Assembly (NCBI RefSeq): GCF_000308495.1
Contig: NZ_BAFU01000070.1
Location: forward strand, 291,015-355,014
DNA length: 64,000 nt
Direction: 5' to 3'
Source of the DNA: Nocardia brevicatena NBRC 12119
GTDB taxonomy: Bacteria; Actinomycetota; Actinomycetes; Mycobacteriales; Mycobacteriaceae
Numbering within the stretch: position 1 is the stretch's first letter; every line of letters begins with the position of its first letter. Below, piece by piece: positions 36,536-45,066 of the stretch. The notes beneath the pieces are model-generated. The model did no database searches and was not told the origin of the DNA. It saw only the letters and a program-made list of their open reading frames with translations. The translations under genes and the position numbers were made by a program.

Positions 36536-36636
36536 GCGCCGAGTCTAAGCGGCCCGCCCGCACCGACCCGGCAGCCGGCGAAACCGCGTGGACCGGTGCT
36601 CCGTCGTCGGGGTCCGCCGCACGCGACCTACTCCGG

Positions 36637-37533
36637 TCAGGCGAACAGATCGTGCTCGCGACCGTCCGCCCCACAGGGCCCTATCCGGCCGCGGACCAGC
36701 ACATAGTGTTCCTCGGGCAGCACAGGTTGGGCAATCCGGTTGGACAACGCGAATTCGCGGCCCGACGGGGCCACCGCCACCTGGGTGGCATGCGCGCGCA
36801 ACGCCGCGCGTTTGGCGGCGAGTACCTCGGAGATATCCACCGTGGTGGTCACGGAGATACTGGGCACACAGGCCAATTCGCCTTCGCCCGGCAGCCGCCA
36901 GCCCGGTGGCAGGGCACCCGGGAGGCCATCGACGGTGCGGCGGGTCAGGGCTCGGGTGTGCAGCCGCAGCATATCCTCGTCGGTGACCGTCCAATAGAAC
37001 TTGGGGGTGTCCCACCCGCGTTCGGCGGCGACGTCCACGGCGACCGTGGTGACCTCATGGGCCCGAATGTGGTCCGGATGCCCGTACCCGCCCTTCGGGT
37101 CGTACCCCACCACCACGCGGGGCCGCAGCTCCAACAGCACATCCGTCAGCGCCTCCACCGCCGCGGCGCCGGAGCGGACGAAGGCCCGGGGATGTTCGGC
37201 CGAGGGTGTTCCCGCCATACCGGAATCGCGCCAGCGGCCGGCACCGCCGAGGAAACGCGGCCCGGTGACATCCAGTTCGGCCAGTGCCCTGGTCAGTTCG
37301 AGTACGCGGTAGCCGCCGAGCTGGTCGGCACGGTCGGCGGTCAGCCCGGCCCATTCCTCGCCGATGACTTCCCCCTCCTCACCGAGGGTGCAGGTCACCA
37401 CCGTCACGGGCACGCCGCGTCGCCGGTAGAGCGCGATGGTGCCGCCGGTGGTGATGGACTCGTCGTCGGGATGGGCGTGTACCAGCAGCAGCCCGCCTGT
37501 ACCGTCGACCGCGCTCACGGCATTCTCCGCCAC
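36637..37533 (-). CDS. mshB: GlcNAc-Ins deacetylase MshB (mycothiol synthesis)
   Basis: A zinc deacetylase that removes acetyl from 1-O-GlcNAc-inositol in the second committed step of mycothiol synthesis. The LmbE fold is clear: LLLVHAHPDDESITTGGTIA (zinc His21/Asp24), VTCTLGEEGEVIGEEWAGL, FLGGAGRWRDSGMAG, VVGYDPKGGYGHPDHIRAHE (third zinc His), and C-terminal HATQVAVAPSGREFALSNRI. 298 aa, close to Rv1170. Its start overlaps the end of lpqW by 19 bases. Confidence 0.95.
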   Translation of the reverse strand: MAENAVSAVDGTGGLLLVHAHPDDESITTGGTIALYRRRGVPVTVVTCTLGEEGEVIGEEWAGLTADRADQLGGYRVLELTRALAELDVTGPRFLGGAGRWRDSGMAGTPSAEHPRAFVRSGAAAVEALTDVLLELRPRVVVGYDPKGGYGHPDHIRAHEVTTVAVDVAAERGWDTPKFYWTVTDEDMLRLHTRALTRRTVDGLPGALPPGWRLPGEGELACVPSISVTTTVDISEVLAAKRAALRAHATQVAVAPSGREFALSNRIAQPVLPEEHYVLVRGRIGPCGADGREHDLFA

Positions 37534-39287
37534 ATCGCCGAGTCACCGAAGATACCGGCCTGGATGGCGCCGCTGAGCGAGGCGCCGTCCACCGACGGGC
37601 CCGCCGCGGCCACCACATTGTCCTGCACGATCGGCAGCACCGTGGACATTCCCCACAGCTTCGGCTCGGTCTCGCCCAGCACACGTCCCACGTCGATACC
37701 GCGCAGGGCGCCGTCGATCTCCGGCTGCAGGGCCGGATCACAGACGCCGGACAGATTGCTCGGTGCCCGCCCGGTCGCCTCCACGGCGGCGGGCACCTCG
37801 GCGTCCGGGTCCGCGGGCGGCCGAGGGGGACAGCCGTATCGTGAGGCGAGTACGGTGGCGGCGTCCACGCCGGTGGCCTCCCAGCCGACAATGGCGTCGA
37901 CGGAGTTCTCCACCAGGCTCTTGCCGTACAGCTCGTCACCGGGCAGGGCGAGCACGGTGGCCTCGATCCCCGCGCTGCGCAACTGGTCGGCCGCGGTATT
38001 GGCCACCGCGAGCGCGGTTTCGTCCCCGCTCACCGCGCCGATCCGCAGCGCCAGCGCCTTCCCGTTCTTCGCCAGTGAACGAGGTCGCGGCGCGGGCGAG
38101 GTCGGCGATACCGGCGGTGGTTCCGGGGCGCGACCGAAACCGGCCTCGGCCAGCAGCCCGAACGCCTGCTCGGGGGTCAGCCGCGGCGGCGCCGTCGGCA
38201 CATAGCCGGGATCCGAGGGCGAGAGCACCTGGGCCCGGACCGGCTCCACCCAGCCGCCGGTCTGCGCGCCGACGGTCGCCAACAGCGCCGGATCCAGCAA
38301 CGCGAGCACCGCGGTGCGGACCCGGTGGTCGCCGAGCACCCCGTCGCGGCCGTTGAGTTCGAGCCGCAACTGCCGCGACTGCGGCATGATCGCGGTCCGC
38401 ACCGATGGAATCGCCCCCAGCTGTGCCTGGGTGGCGACACCGCCGTGGATCAGCGCCATCTGAGCGTCACCGGTGCGCAGCGAATCGGCCACCTGGGCGG
38501 GGGTGCCGCCGCGGCGCAACAGGATCTGATCGGGCCGAGCGGGGCTACCCCAGAAACGGTCGTTGCGTTCGAGCAGGATCTCGTCGCGGCCGGGGTCGGC
38601 GGATTCGATGTGAAAATTGCCGCCCGAGACCGGGATCCGCTCGATCAGCGTCCGCTGGAAACCACCGGGCGAATCCTTCATCAGATGCGACGGCAGCAGA
38701 TTCGTGAACAGCTCCCGCCACGCCGGATAGGGGGTTGCCATCGTGACCGTGACCGTCTTGCCGCCGCCCGAGGACGTGACCCCGGTGATGAGCCGGTACC
38801 CGGCGGGGTCGATAACCCCCGGCTGGGTGATCATCTGCTGCCACAGATACCAGAAGTCCTCGGCGGCGATCGGCGCCCCGTCGGACCAGTGCGCCTGATC
38901 CTGCAGTTCGTAGGTGATGGTGAACGGTTCCTGTGCGGTAACCGTCGCCGATTCGATCAGGTCGGCGTCCGGCACCCACACTGTGGCGCCCGGCACCGCA
39001 GGATCGGGGGTGGGGCGGAACGGGCTCGGCAACACCATGGACGCGACGGCGGCGGCGGCCGGGGACTGGTTCGAACGCAGATGGGGATTGAACCCGAGCC
39101 CGATATCGTCGATGGCCACCACGACGGTGTTCTTGGTCGGCCGCGCCGGTTCGGTCTCCGGGCTCTCGGTGCTGGCGATGGGCGGCGGCGGATTCGCGGC
39201 GCACCCGGCCACAACCGGCAGCAGGACTGTCGTCAAGACCAGGAGGGCGCGTAGCACCGCACGCCGGTGGAGCCCCGAAATCACCAT
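37515..39287 (-). CDS. lpqW: LpqW-like substrate-binding lipoprotein
   Basis: A 590-residue lipoprotein of the family-5 extracellular solute-binding type. The signal peptide is RRAVLRALLVLTTVLLPVVA with lipobox VVAGC. The body has VVAIDDIGLGFNPHLRSNQS, EPFTITYELQDQAHWSDGAP and RDEILLERNDRFWGSPA. In mycobacteria LpqW (Rv1166) controls lipomannan versus PIM flux at PimE, and pimE is also in this window. ATG 39287 is the only start giving a proper signal peptide; the frame runs on upstream through a class A element. Confidence 0.9.
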   Translation of the reverse strand: MVISGLHRRAVLRALLVLTTVLLPVVAGCAANPPPPIASTESPETEPARPTKNTVVVAIDDIGLGFNPHLRSNQSPAAAAVASMVLPSPFRPTPDPAVPGATVWVPDADLIESATVTAQEPFTITYELQDQAHWSDGAPIAAEDFWYLWQQMITQPGVIDPAGYRLITGVTSSGGGKTVTVTMATPYPAWRELFTNLLPSHLMKDSPGGFQRTLIERIPVSGGNFHIESADPGRDEILLERNDRFWGSPARPDQILLRRGGTPAQVADSLRTGDAQMALIHGGVATQAQLGAIPSVRTAIMPQSRQLRLELNGRDGVLGDHRVRTAVLALLDPALLATVGAQTGGWVEPVRAQVLSPSDPGYVPTAPPRLTPEQAFGLLAEAGFGRAPEPPPVSPTSPAPRPRSLAKNGKALALRIGAVSGDETALAVANTAADQLRSAGIEATVLALPGDELYGKSLVENSVDAIVGWEATGVDAATVLASRYGCPPRPPADPDAEVPAAVEATGRAPSNLSGVCDPALQPEIDGALRGIDVGRVLGETEPKLWGMSTVLPIVQDNVVAAAGPSVDGASLSGAIQAGIFGDSAMWRRMP

Positions 39288-39320
39288 CGGCACATTACTG
39301 TGTCCGATTGCGCTGTGTTC

Positions 39321-39441
39321 GATTGCGCCGCCTCCGGCGGCGCGGGGTTGCGGCCTTGACGGGTCTCGCGTTTCGGCACCCGAGACTCGCGCCTTCGGCA
39401 CATGCGCTTCGGGCGCCGAAACGCGAGACGGGCCGCAACCC
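39321..39441 (+). repeat. Dispersed palindromic element, class A copy 3
   Basis: The clearest copy. Left dyad GCGCCGCCTCCGGCGGCGC, then a hairpin with three nested perfect arms: 39345-39355 with 39431-39441 (11 bp, GGGTTGCGGCC), 39363-39377 with 39415-39429 (15 bp, GTCTCGCGTTTCGGC) and 39379-39383 with 39409-39413. Between typA and lpqW. Confidence 0.87.
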
Positions 39442-39521
39442 TTTGGAGACCTCATGGGGCCGGGCACCACGGTGAGGGGCCTTCTGGTGGCGTTACTGGT
39501 AGGCAACAGAACACCCGGTTA

Positions 39522-41423
39522 TTACTGCGCCACCGCCCGGTCACGGGCCTTGCGGCGGGATAGCTCCCGGGCCCGCTCGGTGGCGCCCAGGGTCACCTTG
39601 CGCACCCGCACCACCTCCGGGGTCACCTCCACGCATTCGTCGGCGGCGCAGAACTCCATGGCACTCTCCAGGTCCAGCTGCAGCGGCTTGGCCAGGGTCT
39701 CCATCACGTCGGCGGTGGAGGAGCGCATATTGGTGAGCTTCTTCTCCCGGGTGACATTGATATCGAGGTCCTCCGCGCGCGGATTGATCCCCACGACCAT
39801 GCCCTCATAGGTCTCCGCGCCCGGTTCCACGAAGAACTGGCCGCGGTCGGCGAGCTGGATCATGGCGAACGGGGTCACGGTGCCTGCGCGGTCGGAGACC
39901 AGCGACCCGGTGTGCCGGGCGCGGATCTCCCCGGCCCACGGCGCGTACCCGTGCGAAACGGCGTTGGCGATACCGGTGCCGCGGGTCTCGGTGAGGAAAT
40001 CGGTGCGGAAGCCGATGAGCCCGCGTGAGGGCACGATGAACTCCATCCGCACCCAACCCGCGGCGTGGTTTGTCATCTGCACCATCTTGCCCTTGCGGTT
40101 GGCCAGCAGTTGGGTGATCGCACCCAGGTATTCGTCCGGGCAGTCGATGGTGAGCTCCTCGTACGGCTCGTGCACCTTGCCGTCCACCTGACGGGTCACC
40201 ACCTGCGGTTTCCCGACGGTCAGCTCGAAACCCTCGCGGCGCATGGTCTCCACCAGAACGGCCAGCGCCAGTTCGCCGCGACCCTGAACCTCCCAGGCGT
40301 CCGGGCGGCCGATATCGAGCACCCGCAGCGAGACATTGCCGACCAGTTCCTGGTCGAGCCGCGCCTTCACCATGCGGGCGGTGAGCTTGTGCCCTTGGAC
40401 CCGACCCACCAGTGGCGAGGTATTGGTGCCGATGACCGCGGAGATGGCGGGCTCGTCCACGGTGATCCGCGGCAGCGCCACCGGGTTGTCCGGATCGGCG
40501 AGGGTATCGCCGATCATGATGTCCGGGATCCCGGCGACAGCGACGATATCGCCCGCCACCGCGACCTCGCCCGGCTGCCGTTCCACGCCGATGGTCTGCA
40601 GCAGTTCGGTGATCTTGACGTTCTTCACGCCGTCGGCGTACATCCACGCGACGGTCTGTCCCTTGCGCAGCTCGCCGTTGTGCACCCGTACCAGCGCCAG
40701 ACGACCCAGGAACGCGGACGCGTCCAGGTTGGTGACATGCGCCTGCAGGGGCGCGCTCGGATCGCCCTTGGGCGCCGGGATGCACTCGAGCAACACGTCG
40801 AACAGGGCGTCCAGGTTCTCCGCGGCGGGGGCACTGCCGTTCTCCGGCCGCTCCTTGGACGCCTTGCCCTCACGGCCGGAGGCATACAGCACCGGCAGGT
40901 CCAGCGCGAGTTCGGCGGCCTCGGCGGCATCGTCGTCCAGATCGGAGGCCAGGTCCAGCAGTAGGTCGTGGCTTTCCTCGACAACCTCCGCGATCCGGGC
41001 GTCGGGCCGGTCGGTCTTGTTCACCACCAGGATCACCGGCAGGCACGCGGACAGGGCCTTGCGCAGGACGAACCGGGTCTGCGGCAGCGGGCCCTCGGAG
41101 GCGTCGACCAACAGCACCACACCGTCGACCATGGACAGCCCCCGCTCCACCTCGCCACCGAAATCGGCGTGACCCGGGGTGTCGATGACATTGATGACGG
41201 TGACGCTGCCGTCCGGGTGATGCCGGTGAACGGCGGTATTCTTGGCGAGAATGGTGATGCCCTTCTCGCGTTCCAGATCACCGGAGTCCATTACCCGGTC
41301 GACCGGTTCGACCCGCTCGGCGAACGCCCCTGATTGCCGCAGCATGGCGTCGACCAGTGTCGTCTTTCCGTGGTCGACATGGGCCACGATGGCGACATTG
41401 CGAAAATCGCGTGCAGACGACAC
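39522..41423 (-). CDS. typA: Ribosome-associated GTPase TypA/BipA
   Basis: A 633-residue translational GTPase that acts on the 50S subunit under stress. G1 [13 protein letters not shown]3 [16 protein letters not shown] and G4 NKTDRP are intact, followed by domain II, EF-G-like domains and the BipA C-terminal domain ([40 protein letters not shown]). The GTG at 41423 has AGGAGGA upstream and begins [20 protein letters not shown]. Same locus as Rv1165. Confidence 0.97.
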   Translation of the reverse strand: MSSARDFRNVAIVAHVDHGKTTLVDAMLRQSGAFAERVEPVDRVMDSGDLEREKGITILAKNTAVHRHHPDGSVTVINVIDTPGHADFGGEVERGLSMVDGVVLLVDASEGPLPQTRFVLRKALSACLPVILVVNKTDRPDARIAEVVEESHDLLLDLASDLDDDAAEAAELALDLPVLYASGREGKASKERPENGSAPAAENLDALFDVLLECIPAPKGDPSAPLQAHVTNLDASAFLGRLALVRVHNGELRKGQTVAWMYADGVKNVKITELLQTIGVERQPGEVAVAGDIVAVAGIPDIMIGDTLADPDNPVALPRITVDEPAISAVIGTNTSPLVGRVQGHKLTARMVKARLDQELVGNVSLRVLDIGRPDAWEVQGRGELALAVLVETMRREGFELTVGKPQVVTRQVDGKVHEPYEELTIDCPDEYLGAITQLLANRKGKMVQMTNHAAGWVRMEFIVPSRGLIGFRTDFLTETRGTGIANAVSHGYAPWAGEIRARHTGSLVSDRAGTVTPFAMIQLADRGQFFVEPGAETYEGMVVGINPRAEDLDINVTREKKLTNMRSSTADVMETLAKPLQLDLESAMEFCAADECVEVTPEVVRVRKVTLGATERARELSRRKARDRAVAQ

Positions 41424-41551
41424 GCCGGGTTCCTCCTGCTGTTGGCTTGTGCTGTTCGGCCGGACCCTGCGACAGGGAGACGCGAACTCCGGGCATCGCG
41501 GCCTGTTACACCCTACCGGCACCGCCGCACCCCTCCTCCGGTGCATGCCGG

Positions 41552-41570
41552 TTAGGGTAAGCTAACTCGC
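41552..41570. promoter_or_regulatory. Iron-box-like (IdeR/DtxR) site before the small Cys-rich gene
   Basis: TTAGGGTAAGCTAACTCGC matches 13 of 19 positions of the IdeR/DtxR consensus, including the TTAGG and GCTAAC cores. It ends 1 base before the ATG at 41572 and contains TAAGCT, a possible -10 for a near-leaderless message. Divergent typA lies 130 bases away. Confidence 0.45.
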
Positions 41571-41571
41571 C

Positions 41572-41748
41572 ATGGGCAAGGTCAAGGCGAAAGAGGTCTC
41601 GCACCTTAAGCCGAAGAAGAAATGCTGCCGCAAGAAGACGCGCTGCGTGAAATGCCCTGTCGTCATTATGCGGATGAAACGCCTGGAGGCCGCGGGCGTC
41701 ACCGGCAAAGATCTGAAAAAAGGCCTGAAGAAGGCGCGCGCTGCCTGA
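41572..41748 (+). CDS. Small conserved Lys/Cys-rich protein
   Basis: A 58-residue basic protein: MGKVKAKEVSHLKPKKKCC, then RKKTRCVKCPVVIMRMKRLE and GKDLKKGLKKARAA. The C-C...C-x-x-C arrangement suggests a zinc or iron-sulfur knuckle. I believe similar short MGKxKAKEVxHLKPKxKCC proteins are common in Nocardia and Rhodococcus (recalled, not checked). No Shine-Dalgarno is visible; an iron-box-like site covers the promoter. Possibly a ribosome- or RNA-associated protein, given the Lys content and the neighbouring typA; that is inference. Confidence 0.75.
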   Translation: MGKVKAKEVSHLKPKKKCCRKKTRCVKCPVVIMRMKRLEAAGVTGKDLKKGLKKARAA

Positions 41749-41829
41749 GCGCCCGCCGCTTTTTCATCCCGCCGCATCGCATGCGAAAACCGGGCATGAA
41801 ATCCCGCGTGCCGTGGTATCACGGCCACT

Positions 41830-42147
41830 ATGACCGCTCAGCTGCTCTCCGACGCCGAAATAACCGAAGCGCTCGATTCGCTGCCCGAGTGGACCCGCGC
41901 CGGTGACGCCATTACCCGCACCGTGCAGGCGCCCTCCTTCCCCGCGGGTATAGAACTTGTGCGACGGGTGGCCGAAGCCGCCGAGGACGCCAACCACCAC
42001 CCCGATATCGATATCCGCTGGCGCAGGGTCACCTTCACCCTGTCCACCCATTCCATGGGCGGGCTCACGGCACTGGACGTGGCTCTGGCTCGACGGATAG
42101 ATCGGCTGGCGGACCGACCCGACCGATCTGACGGCCCGACCGGATGA
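41830..42147 (+). CDS. phhB: Pterin-4a-carbinolamine dehydratase (PCD/DCoH)
   Basis: A 105-residue PCD. The active-site motif is EDANHHPDIDI (family [E/D]xxxHHP), preceded by FPAGIELVRRVAEAA and followed by RRVTFTLSTHSMGGLTALDV. It recycles oxidised tetrahydropterin or acts in molybdopterin metabolism. Matches Rv1159A, which also neighbours pimE. Its last 83 bases overlap the convergent pimE gene. Confidence 0.92.
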   Translation: MTAQLLSDAEITEALDSLPEWTRAGDAITRTVQAPSFPAGIELVRRVAEAAEDANHHPDIDIRWRRVTFTLSTHSMGGLTALDVALARRIDRLADRPDRSDGPTG

Positions 42148-43327
42148 TCCAGGCATAGAGCACCAGCACACCGATCACATCCACCGCACCCAGCCAGGAC
42201 AGCACCCCCGGCCGGGAAATCGTCCAGATCGAGTCCTGGAAGAACGACAGCACCCACGGCGCCCCGACGAGGGTGGTCAGCAGCCAGTAACCGGCCAGGA
42301 TCTTCGCTCCCGGCATCGACCGGTACGGCCCGTACAGCAGCCACAACACCGCGGGCAGCAGCCAGCCCCAGTGGTGCGACCACGAGATGGGCGAAACCAT
42401 CAGCCCGAACAACTGCACCACCACAAGGGTGCCCAGCAGATCGTCGCGGCGCAGCGCACGCCAGGCGAACCAGGCCGCCACGGCGGTCAGCGCGACCCCC
42501 GCCAGCCACCACGGGCCGGTCTCCACATCGGTGCCGAGCAGGCGGCTCAGCGCCCCGCGCAACGACTGGTTCCATACCGAACCCACGGGTCCGATCCGGT
42601 CGGCGTCGCCGAGCAGGGTGCCGAAATAGCGCTGGGTCTCCGCCGGCGCGAGCAGGAAGCTGAGACCCACGGTCGCGGCGAAAACCACCGCCGACCACAG
42701 CACCGCCGCCCAGCGCTGCCGGGCCACGAAGTACAGCCCGCTGATCGCGGGGGTCAGTTTGACGCCGGCGACAATGCCGACCAGCGGTCCGGAGACCCAC
42801 CAGCGGCTGCTGCGGACCGCCAGCATGACACCGAGCATCAGGAAGACATTGACCTGTCCGTAGTCGATGGTGGTGCGCACCGGCTCCAGCCACAGCCCGA
42901 CCGCGGTCCAGGCCACGACCGCCGTACTCCGGTGCGGCCGGCGAGCCTCCTCGGCACCCAGCAGCAGTTCGAACGCGATCCGCACCACCCAATACAGGGC
43001 CGCCGCGATGGCCGACAGCCACAACACCGCCACAAGGGTGAACGGCAGATAGTGCAGTGGGAAGAACACCACCGCAGCGAACGGCGGATAGGTGAACGGC
43101 AAGGGGAAATCCGGGGTCTTCTCCGCGTAGGTGAAGTCGTAGAGATGTTCGGTCAGCAATGCGGCCGAACCGTCCACGTAGACGTGCAGATCGACCAGGT
43201 TCATCCCATTGGGTGCCAACAGCATCCACAGCATTCGCGCCAGCACGGTCAGACCCAGTGCCGCTACGGCAAGACGGAAGGGTGCGGCGGACGGACGGCT
43301 ATCGGTCCGGGCGCGGGACTGGTTCAC
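42065..43327 (-). CDS. pimE: Polyprenol-phosphate-mannose-dependent mannosyltransferase PimE-like (GT87)
   Basis: A 420-residue membrane glycosyltransferase adding alpha-1,2-mannose to PIM4 to make PIM5/PIM6. It has about ten helices. NLVDLHVYVDGSAALL carries the catalytic Asp of the first periplasmic loop, and FTYPPFAAVVFFPLHYLP, TIDYGQVNVFLMLGVMLA, GIVAGVKLTPAISGLYF and SPISWSHHWGWLLP are GT87 motifs. GTG 43327 (VNQSRART) or an earlier GTG at 43423 could start it. Same locus as Rv1159. Its 3' end overlaps phhB by 83 bases. Confidence 0.9.
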   Translation of the reverse strand: MNQSRARTDSRPSAAPFRLAVAALGLTVLARMLWMLLAPNGMNLVDLHVYVDGSAALLTEHLYDFTYAEKTPDFPLPFTYPPFAAVVFFPLHYLPFTLVAVLWLSAIAAALYWVVRIAFELLLGAEEARRPHRSTAVVAWTAVGLWLEPVRTTIDYGQVNVFLMLGVMLAVRSSRWWVSGPLVGIVAGVKLTPAISGLYFVARQRWAAVLWSAVVFAATVGLSFLLAPAETQRYFGTLLGDADRIGPVGSVWNQSLRGALSRLLGTDVETGPWWLAGVALTAVAAWFAWRALRRDDLLGTLVVVQLFGLMVSPISWSHHWGWLLPAVLWLLYGPYRSMPGAKILAGYWLLTTLVGAPWVLSFFQDSIWTISRPGVLSWLGAVDVIGVLVLYAWIIRSGRQIGRVGPPADLSVEPEPRPVP

Positions 43328-43420
43328 TACACGGGCTTTCGAGTCGGGCCGTCGGCCGGACCCGCAGGGGTGGGCGATTCGGCGACAGGTGCTTCCGGCC
43401 CGCACTACATTAGCTGTGTT

Positions 43421-43543
43421 CAATGGCGCCGCCTCCGGCGGCGCGGGTCGGGGTCCTCATGACCCCGGGCCTTCCCTCCCTTCGCGGCGCTGCCGACGCG
43501 ACGTCGCTCCGGCCGGTCCAGACCCGGGGCGTGCCCCGGCCAC
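43421..43543 (+). repeat. Dispersed palindromic element, class B copy 2
   Basis: Left dyad GCGCCGCCTCCGGCGGCGC at 43426-43444, then GGGTCGGGGTC...GACCCCGGG and, on the right, GGTCCAGACCCGGGGC. Contains the 29-bp word at 43484-43512 repeated once 118 bp downstream. Confidence 0.7.
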
Positions 43544-43589
43544 CGAGGGTGAGGCATCCGCGAAGGTGGTGGACGGGCCCGGCAACGCG

Positions 43590-43664
43590 GGCTCTCCCAG
43601 CGCGGCGCTGCCGACGCCACGTCGCTCCGGTCGAACCGGGCCCTCGGGGCGGGCCCCGACCACC
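43590..43664 (+). repeat. Partial class B copy 3, tandem to copy 2
   Basis: GCGGCGCTGCCGACGCCACG continues to 43630 and differs from the matching 29 bp in copy 2 by one base; the flanks are also similar (CGGGCCCTCGGGGCGGGCCC). It lacks the left GCGCCGCC dyad. The rest of the space to 44084 has an AT-rich promoter-like stretch (43960-44040) but no gene that I can see. Confidence 0.6.
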
Positions 43665-44150
43665 GGGTGAGACGTCCGAGGGGGTGTCGGCCCGGGACCG
43701 ATATTCGAGCCTCCTCCCGTACGAGGTCGCCGGCGCGGAATCGCTGCGGTTGGTGGACTCGGGGCGGGCGCGGGCACCGTGGTGAGGCCCCCGAGTAGAC
43801 GGAGGCTCTGTCGCGCGGGGCGCTTCTCGCGCAAGGGTGCTGTCGTATGTCACTTCGATGGACCGAGCGGGCTGCGCCGTCCGGTGGCGGCGCTGTCGGA
43901 ATCGATCATTGTTCTGTGACGAAACCGGAGGGGACGGTATGGGTCCTCGTGACACGCTCCAAATAACATTTGCATCAATAATCACAGCAGAAACACGGGT
44001 CACACCCCAAAGTTCTATACCACGAATGGGTAACAGTCATGAACTCGGCCCCGTCGCTGTACAAGGTGCAAGGATGTCCTTAGAGTGACCCCGAAACGAC
44101 GGCATTTCAGCGTCGACCCGATGTACCCCGAGGTAAGGACGGCTAGACCA

Positions 44151-44948
44151 GTGCTTCGCACCCGAGGATCGCGGATCGCATTGTCCGCGCTTGTCATTGC
44201 CGCGAGCGCTTCCCTCGCGGCGCCGACCACGGCTCTCGCGGCCCCGGCGGCACCCGCAGCGTCGGTGAACAGTGTCCCAATGGTGCCGGAAGGCGTACCC
44301 GTGGACGCCCTGGTCGCCCTGGCTCCCGTCGTCGCGGACGCGATCGCGGCCCCCGGCCCGGCAGGGAATATCGCCGCACCGGGCAGCACGCAGGCACTGA
44401 TTCTGGACCAGGCGCGCAAGCTGCTCGCGACGGTACCGCTGTCGCCGCAGCTCAAGTCCACCCTGGAAAGCGTCATCACCTTCCTGGACGGAAGCGGCGG
44501 GGGTGGCGTCGAGGTTCCGGAGAACGGCCCGGCCATCGCCCAGTTCCTCTACCCGACCATCGGCCAGGGATGTATCGCTCCCTCCGGCGATTCGGTCGGC
44601 ACCGCGCTCGCCGTCCCCGGGCCCGCGCAGCTGCCGCCGCCCGGTCCGGCCGCGGGCCAGACGGGGTTCGTGTTCACCGCGCTCGGTACCGAACGGCCGA
44701 CCGCGACACAGAACCCGCCGATGACCGTGCAGTGGCGCAACCTGGATACCGGCGCCTCCGGCGTACAGCCGCTCACCACCGAGGCCAATATCAACCCCGA
44801 CGGTCCGGCCACCCTGTCGGCGATCGCCGACACCGGCCGCGGCCGGATCGTGGCCGTCATCGGCGGCTCGTTGACCACCCAGGTCGAGGGCGGCGCGGCA
44901 CGCACCTGCTCCTTCGTACCCACCCTCGGATTCTTTACGGTCGCCTGA
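44151..44948 (+). CDS. Secreted Ala/Pro-rich protein (Rv1157c-like)
   Basis: A 265-residue exported protein. The signal peptide is RTRGSRIALSALVIAASASL, cleaved after TTALAAPA or nearby. The mature part has DALVALAPVVADAIAAPGPA, two cysteines (GQGCIAP and RTCSFVP, probably a disulfide) and GQTGFVFTALGTERPTATQ. GTG 44151 with AAGGA upstream gives a normal signal peptide; ATG 44121 and GTG 44085 would lengthen it. The position next to pimE/phhB is that of Rv1157c. Function unknown. Confidence 0.82.
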   Translation: MLRTRGSRIALSALVIAASASLAAPTTALAAPAAPAASVNSVPMVPEGVPVDALVALAPVVADAIAAPGPAGNIAAPGSTQALILDQARKLLATVPLSPQLKSTLESVITFLDGSGGGGVEVPENGPAIAQFLYPTIGQGCIAPSGDSVGTALAVPGPAQLPPPGPAAGQTGFVFTALGTERPTATQNPPMTVQWRNLDTGASGVQPLTTEANINPDGPATLSAIADTGRGRIVAVIGGSLTTQVEGGAARTCSFVPTLGFFTVA

Positions 44949-44960
44949 CACACATCCGTG

Positions 44961-45003
44961 TGCAGGAGGCCCGGCACGGCTCTCGCCTGCCGGGCCTCCT
45001 GCA
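44961..45003. terminator. Terminator hairpin after the secreted protein gene
   Basis: A 16-bp perfect stem (44961-44976 with 44988-45003) around an 11-base loop, beginning 13 bases after the stop codon. No U-tract. Confidence 0.75.
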
Positions 45004-45066
45004 TCGACGTGCGGAGAAACGGTTCACCCCTCCCGCGCATCCCGCCACTGTGGTAAACCGGGACCC

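Noticed and set aside
36325-38205. 626-codon plus-strand frame across mshB and lpqW
   Set aside because: Runs antisense over two recognisable genes with no conserved motif.
31187-39441. Palindromic repeats as a CRISPR array
   Set aside because: Copies are kilobases apart, in both orientations, with no spacers of even size and no cas genes.
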